In this document: piece by piece, positions 1 through 8,916 of the stretch
How the letters are laid out: each line of letters opens with the position of its first letter
Position numbering within the stretch: the stretch's first letter is position 1
DNA from: Deltaproteobacteria bacterium
GTDB taxonomy: Bacteria > SAR324 > NAC60-12
Assembly (NCBI GenBank): GCA_011522845.1
Contig: WTIF01000164.1
Coordinates: 1-35,869 of the forward strand
Reading direction: 5' to 3'
Length of the DNA stretch: 35,869 nucleotides
Position numbers and translations under genes: made by a program
The notes under the pieces: generated by a model
Database searches by the model: none
Told to the model about the DNA's origin: nothing
The model's input: only the letters and a program-made list of their open reading frames with translations

Positions 1-267
1 GTCCTCAACCGCGCACTAGACCCCCTCTTTGCGGTGGCTGATATGCTGGTGATGCCTTCGGCTCCAGATCATGCACCCCGAGACCGCAACACTACCGGAG
101 ATCCCGTCTTCAACGGAATCTGGACCCTCTGCGGTACCCCCTCGTTGACCCTTCCTCTCTTTCAGGCGGAAAACGGCATGCCAATCGGGATGCAGTTGGT
201 TGCTCCTCGTGGAGCCGATGCTCGGCTACTGCGTGTCGCCCAATGGCTCTGGGAGCAACAGAGTTGA
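1..267 (+). CDS. Amidase (amidase signature family), C-terminal fragment
   Basis: The reading frame is open from base 1, so the gene begins upstream of the window and only about 88 C-terminal residues are visible. The GTG at 34 used by the ORF track is internal. The tail reads as an amidase-signature C-terminus: a MPSAPDHAP segment, then NGIWTLCGTPSLTLP and GMPIGMQLVAP, which match the 'Gly-Pro-Ile-Gly-hQL' end of GatA/AtzF-like amidases. Known members hydrolyse amides through a Ser-cisSer-Lys triad, which lies outside this fragment, so the substrate cannot be named. The neighbouring minus-strand formamidase-family gene may reflect a shared amide or nitrogen theme, but the two genes converge and are not an operon. 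Confidence 0.8.
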   Translation, partial: VLNRALDPLFAVADMLVMPSAPDHAPRDRNTTGDPVFNGIWTLCGTPSLTLPLFQAENGMPIGMQLVAPRGADARLLRVAQWLWEQQS

Positions 268-359
268 GTTTGCGCAGGGATTTCAGGCGGGTGTAGTAAT
301 CAAAGCAGTGAGACCGTTTACTTTGAGTACGCTAAGATGCAGGGAAAGTTTCAGAAAAT

Positions 360-896
360 TCAGTTGGCAGTGAGCGCTTTGCGTGCTCCAGCGTGAAGCA
401 TGTTGTTGGCGATGACTTCTTCAGTAGGCTTGGCTTCGGGCAGGGATTCCAGGCTTTCCAGCACACCATGAGCAACAACTGCTACCAGATCCTCTGGAAA
501 ATCAGGCTGAACAACAAACTCCAAGTCCCCAAACTCGTAGATCGTTTTCAGGTCAACCTTGTTCTTGCCCTGGAATTGATCGGAGGCGTTGCGCATCATC
601 TCAACGTTGGTCTTGCTGAGCAACGCAAACTGGAATTGGTTGGTACGTAGCAGGTTGTAAGCCCGCTCCAAATTGATAGCCCGGGCTGGCCGAGCTTTGG
701 ACTCTGGAACGGACCTATTGAGAGCTTCCACAAGCTTCTTGGAGTAGGGATAACTTTGTAGGTCATCCCTAGAACGAAAGACCAGCAGATGCTTTTGACG
801 ATATACTTGGTATTGCCCCCAAGGCGAGTGGGCTAGTGCCAATACGGGACATAGCGCCAGTAGGATCAGGATCAGTAATCTGCGTGATAGCATCAT
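360..896 (-). CDS. Small exported protein of unknown function, possibly periplasmic-binding-like
   Basis: This 178-residue protein starts at the first of two consecutive ATG codons. It has a clear signal peptide (MMLSRRLLILILLALCPVLALA, cut probably after ALA), so it is expected in the periplasm. The mature part has no cysteines and no membrane segment. The pattern 'YSKKLVEALNRS ... AYNLLRTNQFQFALLSKTN' loosely resembles a lobe of a type 2 periplasmic binding protein, but it is about half the usual length, so I do not assign that function. It lies 45 bases downstream of the exported formamidase-family gene on the same strand, so co-transcription is likely and it may work with that enzyme. The Shine-Dalgarno is weak (CTGGA). 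Confidence 0.7.
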   Translation of the reverse strand: MMLSRRLLILILLALCPVLALAHSPWGQYQVYRQKHLLVFRSRDDLQSYPYSKKLVEALNRSVPESKARPARAINLERAYNLLRTNQFQFALLSKTNVEMMRNASDQFQGKNKVDLKTIYEFGDLEFVVQPDFPEDLVAVVAHGVLESLESLPEAKPTEEVIANNMLHAGARKALTAN

Positions 897-941
897 GAAT
901 CCAGAGTTTTCCAGTTCACATTGGGGGAGAACGTCCGCAAC

Positions 942-2204
942 TCAGTAGTGCCGGAACTTGTCGAAGACATCGAGATTGAGCGTGGCCGTCACTACGTAGT
1001 TGGGAATGTCCACCACTTGGCCAACTCTCAGGTCAACAGCTACAGAACTCAGAATGTAGGCCTGCTCCCGAGTCAAACCATGTTCATCCGTCAGGTAATC
1101 AATCATCTGCATGAGTGCATGCCGGGCAGCAATTGATAGATCTTCGTTCAAGTTGGCCAGATTCTCAATCTTGGTGCCAGTCAGGTACTGGTGGGTCGGT
1201 GGCACTTCACCCACACCCTTCAGTGGGATACCCACAGTTTGGTAGTACCGTGTTGGCTCCATGTCGATAATCTGATCATTACCTTTGGTAGCCGGCATGG
1301 AGAGATCTTTTGCTTTGCCCGGGTGGATCTTAACGACTCGCAGGGTGGTCACCGAACCCATCTCAATGGCTGTTCCCGAGACCTCGCCATCTCCCTGTGC
1401 ATAGTGGACGTCTCCAACGAAGAGACCACAGCCGTCAATGAAGCAGGGAAATAGCATTCGTGTACCGATTTGTTGCTGCTGAACATCCATGTTTCCACCA
1501 TTTTCTCTTGGTGGAATGGTGCGTAGACAACGAGACTCTTCTGTACCCCCTTCACCACAGAGATCTGCAGGTAAAGCACCGGGGCCAGACGGAGTCAAAA
1601 CTGCTCCCCCAGCTCCTGCCAGATTAGCTTCCCGCTCCAAGATCTTATCAATCTCTGGGTTACCCGGCATGACACCAATCGACCCAGGAAATGCTTCATA
1701 GGGTACCGTCACACCAGGCATTTCCGGTGAAACTGCTCCATTTCGAGTTAGACGCCAGTTGACAATGTAGGGCTCCGTGTAGACATCCCGCAGAAATCCG
1801 AAACCTGGTGCGATGACCGTGTAGCCATATTCATCAGGAGCAATATCCACAATCTCTACCTCAATTGCATCCCCTCGCTTGGCTCCATTGATGTGAACTG
1901 GACCAGTCATTGGATGCACGAGACCCAAGTCTACAGTGGCTAAATCATCAGGAGTTGAATCTAGTCGAAACTCGGTATCTAAGGCATCTCGAGTGTGGTA
2001 GATAATCATGTCACCCACGTTAGCATCTGCCTTGGATGGAATATCCGGGTGGTAGCGGTTGAAACAGTTGGGATCATCTGCACAGTGCATCCCTCTTTTA
2101 GTAAGCTCGACCTTGGTCATCCACCGTTGGTCAGTAGTGTCGGCGAATGCCTGGAAACCAGCCATAGATAGTGCGCTGGCTAGCATCAACACGATTTTCT
2201 TCAT
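942..2204 (-). CDS. Exported acetamidase/formamidase family protein
   Basis: The 420-residue protein begins with a signal peptide (KKIVLMLASALSMAGFQAFA, cut near AFA-DT). The rest matches the FmdA/AmdA fold: a GPVHINGAKRGDAIEVEI strand block near residue 100, PGSIGVMPGNPE near 175, ENGGNMD near 235, and the conserved GDVHYAQGDGEV block near 265, which carries the metal/active-site His and Glu. The family hydrolyses formamide or short amides to acid and ammonia. Most known members are cytoplasmic, so the signal peptide is unusual. Six cysteines occur in three close pairs (HCADDPNC, LCGEGGTEESRC, PCFIDGC), consistent with disulfides in the periplasm. The start is supported by AGAGG about 5 bases upstream of ATG. 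The exact substrate is not determined. Confidence 0.85.
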   Translation of the reverse strand: MKKIVLMLASALSMAGFQAFADTTDQRWMTKVELTKRGMHCADDPNCFNRYHPDIPSKADANVGDMIIYHTRDALDTEFRLDSTPDDLATVDLGLVHPMTGPVHINGAKRGDAIEVEIVDIAPDEYGYTVIAPGFGFLRDVYTEPYIVNWRLTRNGAVSPEMPGVTVPYEAFPGSIGVMPGNPEIDKILEREANLAGAGGAVLTPSGPGALPADLCGEGGTEESRCLRTIPPRENGGNMDVQQQQIGTRMLFPCFIDGCGLFVGDVHYAQGDGEVSGTAIEMGSVTTLRVVKIHPGKAKDLSMPATKGNDQIIDMEPTRYYQTVGIPLKGVGEVPPTHQYLTGTKIENLANLNEDLSIAARHALMQMIDYLTDEHGLTREQAYILSSVAVDLRVGQVVDIPNYVVTATLNLDVFDKFRHY

Positions 2205-2597
2205 ATATTCCTCTGGGAAGTGATTAGAGCTCCAGATACTTCGCCAAATTGTAAAGTATTTATAGAGCAGTCCAATTGCGAATCATTTCATTGCGAACGA
2301 AGGTTCATTAGAGCAAGAAGAAACTCTGGATGTCCTTGCCGACTTCACAGCCAGAGTATGCCAAGGATTTACAGAGTTTATAAGCGGATCATTAAAGCAC
2401 TTTATTCAGGAAAATGAATGCTTTTGTAAAGCGCAAAATCCACTCATACACCACAAATTAATCTAGTTTGGCTTTGCTCTGGGTGTCAAGCAAATCCTTG
2501 TTGAGAGATAGTTTCCACTGCTCCAGCTATCAAGCATTCTACGATCAAACTTATTTATACCTGGAAAGTTGGAGAGAGGTTTAGCCACGGAACATTT
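2205..2597. other. 393-base intergenic region without a convincing gene
   Basis: The region lies between two minus-strand genes, the antiporter (ending at 2598) and the formamidase-family gene (starting at 2204). It is AT-rich and holds the candidate promoter above. The 65-codon plus-strand ORF at 2220-2417 has no ribosome binding site and an unlikely Cys/Arg-rich composition. I saw no strong hairpin or tRNA. Confidence 0.5.
2248..2275 (-). promoter_or_regulatory. Candidate promoter of the exported formamidase-family gene
   Basis: On the minus strand TTGGAC (2275-2270) is followed after 16 bases by TACAAT (2253-2248), about 44 bases upstream of the start codon. The -10 element matches 5 of 6 consensus positions and the -35 element 3 of 6. 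The surrounding DNA is AT-rich. This is a pattern match only. Confidence 0.35.
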
Positions 2598-4607
2598 TCA
2601 GACTGCTTCGATTCGTAGCAATTGAGCCACCTGTCGCATTTTTTCCGGTGGACCAATCAGAAACAGTTCGTCATCTGCTTGAAGGATTGTTTCGCCTGAC
2701 AAATCCAGCAGCATTTTCCCCTGTCGGCGAAGAGCCACCAAGCTCACTCCATGCTCTGCACGAAGATGAATTTTCTGTAGCGACTGGCCGGTCCAGGAGC
2801 AGGCAGCATCCAGCAGCAAGGTCGTTACTTGAATTTCTGGATGAAGGTTGGGTTCCTGGGAAACCTCAGTGGTTTCAGGAAGAGCTTCCTGACGCAATAG
2901 GTCATAATTCCCAGAGCGCATTTCCTCGACAAGATGATCGATCTCTGGACGAGGTACGAGGTACTGCGTCAATACTCGATCAAAGATTTCCAGTGCCGTT
3001 TCAAATTCTTCAGGAACAACCTCATTGGCGCCCAGGCGGCGTAGTTCTTCCACCTCGCGCACATAACGTGTTCGAGCAATCAGGTAAACACTAGGATTAA
3101 GTTCTCTGACTGCTGAGACGATCCGTCGAGTTGCCGTTGCTTCTGCGATCACCACCACAACCGTTCTTGCCTGCCGAATTCCTACACGGTTCAACACCGC
3201 TTTCTGGGTAGCATCACCATAGACCAATGGCTCACCCAGGGCCTGCTCACTACGAACCGTATCGGGGTTAGTTTCCAATACCACGTAGGGTACCTGTGCT
3301 CGTTTGGCGGCTCGAGCCACGTTGCGCCCATTGATTCCATAACCAACAATCACTAGGTGATCCTGCAGATCATAGCGAGAAGAACGAATCTGTAGACGTA
3401 GGCCCTTGTAAAGCCCAGCTCGCAAACGTCGAGGCCAGGGTAGATGTAGCAGGGATTGCGTCAACTGAGGGGCTCCAGCAATCAGGAAAGAGGTGAGCAT
3501 CATCGTTAGGACGATCACAGTCAGGAAGAGTTGTTCGTTGTCCGGACTCAACAACTGGAAGCGGCTACCCGTTGTGTTGAGCACAAAGGCAAATTCACCC
3601 ACCTGACACAAACTAAATCCTGCAATCCAAGCTGTGCGAAGCGGCATTCCCAGTACAATCGCTACCCCCAAAAGTATGAACAACTTGAAGACTAAGACAG
3701 CCAGCAAGACAGCCAGCACCAGCCCAAGATGTTCCCAGAGATAACCAATATCCAGCAGCATGCCGGCGGAAACAAAGAAAATGCTGGTGAAAATCTCCCG
3801 GAACGGCAACACGTGCTCAAAGGCTTCGTGGCTGTACTCGGACTCTGAAATCACCAAACCCGCCAAAAAGGCACCCAGCGCCAAGGAAATACCGACCTGT
3901 GAGAATCCCCAGGCTACTGCAAAGCAGATGCTGACAATGCTCAATAGAAACAATTCCGGACTACGGGTACTGACCACCCGGTGCAACATCCAGGGGAGAA
4001 CATACTGAGATCCCAGCCAGATGAATAACGGTAAACCAAGGCCAATCAATACCAGGCGAAACACATCAAGGCTCGATGTATCGAGAACTTCTCCTCCCAA
4101 CATCGGGGTCACCAGAATCATCAGCACCGCCGCAATATCTTGAAAAATGAGGACTCCCAAGGCTAGGCGCCCCTGCATTGTCTCCATCTCTCCGCGTTCC
4201 TGGTAAAGCTTGAGCACAATAGCGGTGCTAGACAACGATAACAGCATCCCAAGAAACCAAGCCTGTGTGGTTGCCCATCCCAGCAGGTAGTGCGTCACAG
4301 CAAAGGTTCCCAACATCGTCAGGCCGACTTGTAGGGTTCCACCGACCAGGACGAGTGTGCGAATCTGCCAGAGCTTCTTCAGGGAGAACTCAATTCCGAT
4401 TGAGAAAAGCAGCAGGATGACACCAATCTCTGCCATCACTTCGACCAGATGCACCTCGTGAATCAGCCCGAAGCTTCTGGGGCCAACCAGCATCCCAGTA
4501 ACCAGCAAACCGACCAGAATCGGTAAATTCACCTGTCGGCAGCCATAGATTACCACCACCGACAGACTGAAAATGATTACAAGATCTCGCAACAGAGGAA
4601 TTTCCAT
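2598..4607 (-). CDS. Kef-type monovalent cation:proton antiporter (CPA2) with TrkA-N and TrkA-C domains
   Basis: This is an inner-membrane antiporter expected to exchange K+ or Na+ for H+. The first ~385 residues are strongly hydrophobic with the CPA2 pattern (PILVGLLVTGMLVGP, then GAFLAGLVISESEYSHE). A cytoplasmic Rossmann RCK/TrkA-N domain follows (VIVGYGINGRN, then the acidic end VLETNPD and VYGDATQ), and a TrkA-C domain fills the last ~75 residues. TrkA-N domains bind NAD(H) or nucleotides and gate transport. The ORF track extends to a TTG at 4643, giving 681 residues. I prefer the ATG at 4607 (669 residues), because family members typically begin with M-x-I-P-L-L-R-D-L, although neither start has a strong Shine-Dalgarno. 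It lies downstream of mtaD on the same strand and may be co-transcribed. KefB/KefC/YbaL-like subtype is undecided. Confidence 0.9.
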   Translation of the reverse strand: MEIPLLRDLVIIFSLSVVVIYGCRQVNLPILVGLLVTGMLVGPRSFGLIHEVHLVEVMAEIGVILLLFSIGIEFSLKKLWQIRTLVLVGGTLQVGLTMLGTFAVTHYLLGWATTQAWFLGMLLSLSSTAIVLKLYQERGEMETMQGRLALGVLIFQDIAAVLMILVTPMLGGEVLDTSSLDVFRLVLIGLGLPLFIWLGSQYVLPWMLHRVVSTRSPELFLLSIVSICFAVAWGFSQVGISLALGAFLAGLVISESEYSHEAFEHVLPFREIFTSIFFVSAGMLLDIGYLWEHLGLVLAVLLAVLVFKLFILLGVAIVLGMPLRTAWIAGFSLCQVGEFAFVLNTTGSRFQLLSPDNEQLFLTVIVLTMMLTSFLIAGAPQLTQSLLHLPWPRRLRAGLYKGLRLQIRSSRYDLQDHLVIVGYGINGRNVARAAKRAQVPYVVLETNPDTVRSEQALGEPLVYGDATQKAVLNRVGIRQARTVVVVIAEATATRRIVSAVRELNPSVYLIARTRYVREVEELRRLGANEVVPEEFETALEIFDRVLTQYLVPRPEIDHLVEEMRSGNYDLLRQEALPETTEVSQEPNLHPEIQVTTLLLDAACSWTGQSLQKIHLRAEHGVSLVALRRQGKMLLDLSGETILQADDELFLIGPPEKMRQVAQLLRIEAV

Positions 4608-4696
4608 CCCGAAATAGCCAAAAATGTTGGAAAGGAGAAACAAGAAACTCTTGCTCAGAGCCTCTTGTGATGCCTAGAAAGCGTGAACGGACTGCG

Positions 4697-6019
4697 CTAT
4701 GGCAGCATAGACTTTGGCTTGTGAGCCTTTGCTCGCTGCAGCAATTGTTGAGTTTGCTGAGAAGCCTGTTCCAGCAAGGAGGATTGATCTAGGGTTTGCA
4801 GGACATGATCTTCAAGCAGGATCTGCCCATTGACCATGACCGTGCAGACATCTGAAGCCTGAGCAGAGTAGACAAGCAACGCAATTGGATCATGGCGTGG
4901 AGCGAGATGCGGCTGGGATGTGTTGATCATGATCAGGTCGGCCTGCTTGCCAACTTCCAGTGATCCGATCTGGTGACCTAATCCCAAGGCCTGAGCACCG
5001 CGAATCGTAGCCATTCTTAGGACCTCTGAAGCAGGGAGAGCCTGAGCATCGTGATTTTTCCACTTCTGGAGCAAGGCTGCCAAGTGCATTTCCTCAAACA
5101 GGTTGAGATTGTTGTTGCTGGCAGCTCCATCCGTTCCTAAGCAAACGTTCACTCCCTGATGCAAAAGAGACTGGATGGGCGCAATGCCATTGGCGAGCTT
5201 GAGGTTACTGCTCGGATTGTGGGCGATGCTCACCTTTCCTTCCCGTAACAAGTACTGATCCTGCTCATCAACATAGATTCCATGAGCCGCTACTACGGGA
5301 ACCTCAAAGCAATCAAGATCAGCCAATAATTGCACAGGGGTTTTGCCATGCTGCTGTCGACAGTTCTCCACCTCTTGCTCTGTTTCACAGAGATGCGTGT
5401 GCCATCCACATTGTAGCCGCAAGGATTCCTGCAGAATTTCACGCAAGTAACCCGGACTGCAGAGATAGATTGAGTGAGGGGCCATTGCAACACGGATCCG
5501 GCCTTCTGCTTGGCCATCCCAGTGTTGATGCAGTTCAACCGCATCACGGAGCATTTGTTCGCCCTGACCAGCATTATCAAACAATGTTTCACAGAGGCAG
5601 GCTCTTATACCAGCAGCTTCCACCTCTTCAGCAACCTGATCCAGATGGAAATACATGTCATGAAAACAGGTTGTTCCGCCTCTGATCAATTCTGCTAGAC
5701 CTAAACGGGCACCGATTCGTACGTCCTCTAGAATCAGGTGGTCCTCCAGCGGCTTGATCCGTTCCATCAACCAGGGCCAGAAGTCCAGATCGTCCGCATA
5801 GTTGCGCATCAGCGTCATCGACAAATGCGTGTGGCTATTGACTAACCCGGGTAGCACGATACAGTCCTGTCCTTCAAGAATTCGGTCCGGCACAAAGTCT
5901 TCTGGGATTTCACCAATCGCAGCGATTTTATCATCAACAATCGCTAGGTCGGCCTGTTCCAAGACCTCGTCTTTCTCGTTGACGGTGACCAGGGTGGTTT
6001 GTCGTATCAGTAGCTTCAT
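4697..6019 (-). CDS. mtaD: 5'-methylthioadenosine / S-adenosylhomocysteine deaminase-like amidohydrolase
   Basis: The 440-residue protein belongs to the metal-dependent amidohydrolase superfamily (TrzN/AtzA/MtaD branch). Metal ligands are visible: N-S-H-T-H (His63, His65), a later His in GWHTHLCETE, MAPHSIYLCSP and the catalytic Asp in LGTDGAASNNNLNLFEE. The VNSHTHLSMTLMRNYADDLD segment and the GTDGAASNN block are typical of MTA/SAH deaminases, which convert SAH to S-inosylhomocysteine or MTA to methylthioinosine. The gene starts only 7 bases after the ahcY-like stop codon, so the two are almost certainly co-transcribed. This supports a SAM-recycling role over guanine or triazine deamination. 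Substrate choice between MTA, SAH and 5'-deoxyadenosine cannot be read from sequence. Confidence 0.88.
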   Translation of the reverse strand: MKLLIRQTTLVTVNEKDEVLEQADLAIVDDKIAAIGEIPEDFVPDRILEGQDCIVLPGLVNSHTHLSMTLMRNYADDLDFWPWLMERIKPLEDHLILEDVRIGARLGLAELIRGGTTCFHDMYFHLDQVAEEVEAAGIRACLCETLFDNAGQGEQMLRDAVELHQHWDGQAEGRIRVAMAPHSIYLCSPGYLREILQESLRLQCGWHTHLCETEQEVENCRQQHGKTPVQLLADLDCFEVPVVAAHGIYVDEQDQYLLREGKVSIAHNPSSNLKLANGIAPIQSLLHQGVNVCLGTDGAASNNNLNLFEEMHLAALLQKWKNHDAQALPASEVLRMATIRGAQALGLGHQIGSLEVGKQADLIMINTSQPHLAPRHDPIALLVYSAQASDVCTVMVNGQILLEDHVLQTLDQSSLLEQASQQTQQLLQRAKAHKPKSMLP

Positions 6020-6026
6020 GAATTGC

Positions 6027-7277
6027 TCAGACTTGCCAGTTTGCCAGATAATCCTGCTGCTCTTGGGTCAGCGTATCAATCGAAACTCCTGCTGCTTTTA
6101 GTTTCAAACGGGCCACCTGCTCATCAATCTCTGTGGGCACCGGATGACAATCTACGACCAGCCTATTCCCCTGCTGCACCACATAGCGTGCGGAAAGAGC
6201 CTGCAGGGCAAAGCTGGTGTCCATGATTTCCGCTGGGTGACCATCTCCACAAGCAATATTGACGATGTTGCCACCTCCCAGCAGATTCAGCCAATTCCCG
6301 TTGGAGAGATGGAATCCTTCAATGTTAGCGCGTAACTCTCGACGCTCTGTCGACATTTCCGCCAAGCTCTCCACATCAATTTCTTCCCAGAAATGACCAG
6401 CATTGGCCAGCAGGACGTTGTTCTTCAACAAGGGGAAGTGTTCCCTGCGCAAGGCGTGACGCCCTCCGGTAACGGTTAATACGACATCAGCAATTGGACA
6501 GGCCTCTCTGAGTGGTAAGACTCGACAGCCATTCATCATGGCATCGGCTGCCTTGATCGGATCAACCTCACAAACCACTACGTTTGCACCCAGTCCTTGT
6601 GCCCGCAGTGCACACCCTTTCCCACACCAGCCGTAACCGATGATCACCACTGTTTTACCAGCCAATACCAGGTTGGTGGAGCGCATCACTGCATCCCAAG
6701 CCGACTGCCCCGTGCCGTGTACGTTATCGAAGAGATACTTACAACGTGCATCATTGACCAGCATCACTGGGAAATGTAGTTGTCCAGCTCCGGCACGGGC
6801 TCTGGCACGGAGTACTCCAGAAGTTGTTTCTTCGCAAGCTCCAAGCATCTGTTCTCCGTGTTGCCGCTGCGACTCATGGAGTAGCTCGACTAGATCTCCT
6901 CCGTCGTCAATTACTACATGCGGTTGTAGCTCCAGCGCAATGCTCATGTACCGGCGCATCTCCTCCGGACTAGCACCATGACGAGCATAGACATGCAGTC
7001 CCTCTGCAGCGAGTGCGGCCACCACATCGTCCTTGGTCGATTCAGGATTACTACCTGTCACGGAAACCGTTGCCCCACCGGCTCGAAGTACCAGTGCCAG
7101 GTAGGCGGTCTTGGCTTCCAGATGAATACAAACCGTCACCCGCTTGCCCGCGAAAGGACGTTCCTGAGCAAATTGATCCTCCAACTGACTCAGGATCGGC
7201 ATGTTGCGTCGTACCCACTCAATCTTTTGATGACCCTGACTGGCCAATTCTGGCGAAGAGATGATGTTGGACTGCAT
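6027..7277 (-). CDS. ahcY: Adenosylhomocysteinase family protein (archaeal/Thermotoga type; possible S-inosylhomocysteine hydrolase)
   Basis: At 416 residues the protein is the short form of the family. Conserved blocks are VNDARCKYLFDN, GTGQSAWDAVMRSTN, the NAD-binding IIGYGWCGKG, ANAGHFWEEIDV, the GDGHPAEIMDTSFALQALSA block and a C-terminal tail ending YLANWQV. The enzyme uses bound NAD+ to split SAH reversibly into homocysteine and a nucleoside. The N-terminal substrate segment reads CIHLEAKTAYL (residues 50-60), where mammalian enzymes have CLHMTVETAVL, so the base-contacting Thr and Glu are Glu54 and Lys56 here. This raises the possibility that inosine rather than adenosine is the product, in line with the adjacent deaminase. 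No Shine-Dalgarno precedes the ATG, and TATACT lies about 10 bases upstream. Confidence 0.92.
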   Translation of the reverse strand: MQSNIISSPELASQGHQKIEWVRRNMPILSQLEDQFAQERPFAGKRVTVCIHLEAKTAYLALVLRAGGATVSVTGSNPESTKDDVVAALAAEGLHVYARHGASPEEMRRYMSIALELQPHVVIDDGGDLVELLHESQRQHGEQMLGACEETTSGVLRARARAGAGQLHFPVMLVNDARCKYLFDNVHGTGQSAWDAVMRSTNLVLAGKTVVIIGYGWCGKGCALRAQGLGANVVVCEVDPIKAADAMMNGCRVLPLREACPIADVVLTVTGGRHALRREHFPLLKNNVLLANAGHFWEEIDVESLAEMSTERRELRANIEGFHLSNGNWLNLLGGGNIVNIACGDGHPAEIMDTSFALQALSARYVVQQGNRLVVDCHPVPTEIDEQVARLKLKAAGVSIDTLTQEQQDYLANWQV

Positions 7278-7451
7278 AATGATTTTTAGTATATTTATTC
7301 AATCAGAAATATGGGTAGTATTTTGCCTTTTCCAAAGCCTGCAAAATGTTGAATGATTCCAGTTTGTGACTTGTCTTTTCAGTGCTTCCTTTACATATTC
7401 GTGCCGTTTTGCACATTTTTGTTCGCTATCCAATCCCAGGTAGAGCCTCGC

Positions 7452-8909
7452 ATGCCCAACTTCATTTCACTGGTCGATTTACTACCACTGATTCCGGAAC
7501 TGATCCTATTTCTGACCTTGGTGGTCGCGATGTTGGCAGATCTCTTTGTTCCGTCCAACCGCCGCAACGACGTACTCGTCAGCGTTTCACTGGGGGGCAT
7601 TGTGCTGACCATGCTTGCTGAGTTGCAGTTGTATGGCGCCGGTTACACAGGTTTCTACGGCACCGTGGTAGCAGATAACTACTCGATCTTGCTGGAATTG
7701 GTGTACCTGCTAATCGGACTGATGACCATCCTGCTCTCGCGGCACTACATCACCGAAAACGAGATGAACTTCGGTGAGTATTATATCCTATTGTTGAGTG
7801 CGTTGATTGGGATGATGCTGATGTCTTCGAGTCTCGAGTTGTTAGTGATCTTCATCGGGCTCGAAATCATGTCGATTTCCAGCTACATCCTGGTTGGCAT
7901 GAAACGCAAGGTGCCTGAATCAGGTGAGGCTGCACTAAAGTACCTATTGTTGGGCGCTTTCTCCACTGGATTTCTACTATACGGCATCTCGCTGCTCTAT
8001 GGCGCAACCGGAAGTACCTATCTTCCGGACATGCTGCAGCAACTACGCCTGGGGGCTGTGGAGACTCCGCTGGCTCTTGCAGGTATTGCACTGCTGACTA
8101 TCGGCCTGAGTTTCAAGGTGGCGATCGTTCCTTTCCACATGTGGACACCGGATGTCTACAGTGGCGCACCAACACCAGTCACCGGGTTTATGTCTGCAGC
8201 TGCTAAAGCCGCAGGGTTTGCAATCATGATCCGAATTTTGCTGGTTGGAATTCCCTTGGAGCAAGTTGAGGGCTGGGAAACCATCCTTGGTTGGCTTGCC
8301 ATGCTCACGATGACCATCGGCAATCTGGTTGCCTTGCAGCAACAAAACGTGAAACGCATGCTGGCTTATTCTTCTATTGCACATGCCGGGTACATGATGG
8401 TAGCCATTGCTGTAGGCACAACTGCTGCGATTGGTAGTGTTCTCTTTTACGCGCTGGCTTATGCAGTGGTCAGCACTGGTGCTTTCGGTATTCTGGCTAT
8501 TCGCAATCGTGGACGGATTCTGGAGACTTACGAAGATCTGCACGGCTATGCGCGAACCAATCCGATGCTTGCACTGGGCATGAGCTTGATGATGCTCTCG
8601 CTGATCGGCTTGCCTCTGACGGGTGGCTTTGTTGGCAAACTACGGATCTTCGGTGCTGCCTTGGAAGCCGATTGGATTCTACTGACAGTCGTTGCGGTTC
8701 TCAACAGTGCACTTTCAGTTTACTATTACCTGAGAGTCATCGCCTGCATGTATCTGAAGGCAGGCGAAGAAACCTCTGCAGTTGTAGAAACTCCACCACG
8801 ACTGGCTTCTTTCGGAGTCGGTTTGACCGTCTTCGCTACGCTGTACTTGGGGATCTTCCCTGATGACTTTCTCCTACTCATCAACGAGTCCGTGAGGTCT
8901 CTGCTCTGA
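7452..8909 (+). CDS. nuoN: NADH-quinone oxidoreductase subunit N
   Basis: The gene encodes an inner-membrane proton-pumping subunit of respiratory complex I. The protein is almost entirely hydrophobic (about 14 helices) with the proton-translocation family core: [29 protein letters not shown] near residues 215-245 and the [16 protein letters not shown] helix near residue 300. The ORF track starts at 7353, but those extra 33 residues are poorly family-like. The ATG at 7452 (485 residues, [20 protein letters not shown]) matches the normal NuoN N-terminus and has AGGTAGAG upstream. No other nuo gene is adjacent, because the upstream neighbour is the divergent ahcY-like gene. NuoN is therefore split from the rest of its operon. 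The pilin gene follows 7 bases after the stop. Confidence 0.94.
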   Translation: MPNFISLVDLLPLIPELILFLTLVVAMLADLFVPSNRRNDVLVSVSLGGIVLTMLAELQLYGAGYTGFYGTVVADNYSILLELVYLLIGLMTILLSRHYITENEMNFGEYYILLLSALIGMMLMSSSLELLVIFIGLEIMSISSYILVGMKRKVPESGEAALKYLLLGAFSTGFLLYGISLLYGATGSTYLPDMLQQLRLGAVETPLALAGIALLTIGLSFKVAIVPFHMWTPDVYSGAPTPVTGFMSAAAKAAGFAIMIRILLVGIPLEQVEGWETILGWLAMLTMTIGNLVALQQQNVKRMLAYSSIAHAGYMMVAIAVGTTAAIGSVLFYALAYAVVSTGAFGILAIRNRGRILETYEDLHGYARTNPMLALGMSLMMLSLIGLPLTGGFVGKLRIFGAALEADWILLTVVAVLNSALSVYYYLRVIACMYLKAGEETSAVVETPPRLASFGVGLTVFATLYLGIFPDDFLLLINESVRSLL

Positions 8910-8916
8910 GGTGTCT

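Noticed and set aside
2220-2417. 65-codon plus-strand ORF upstream of the formamidase-family gene
   Set aside because: No ribosome binding site, unlikely composition, and it overlaps the candidate promoter.
7278-7451. SAH riboswitch upstream of ahcY
   Set aside because: The upstream DNA is AT-rich without GC-rich stems, unlike known SAH or SAM-II elements.
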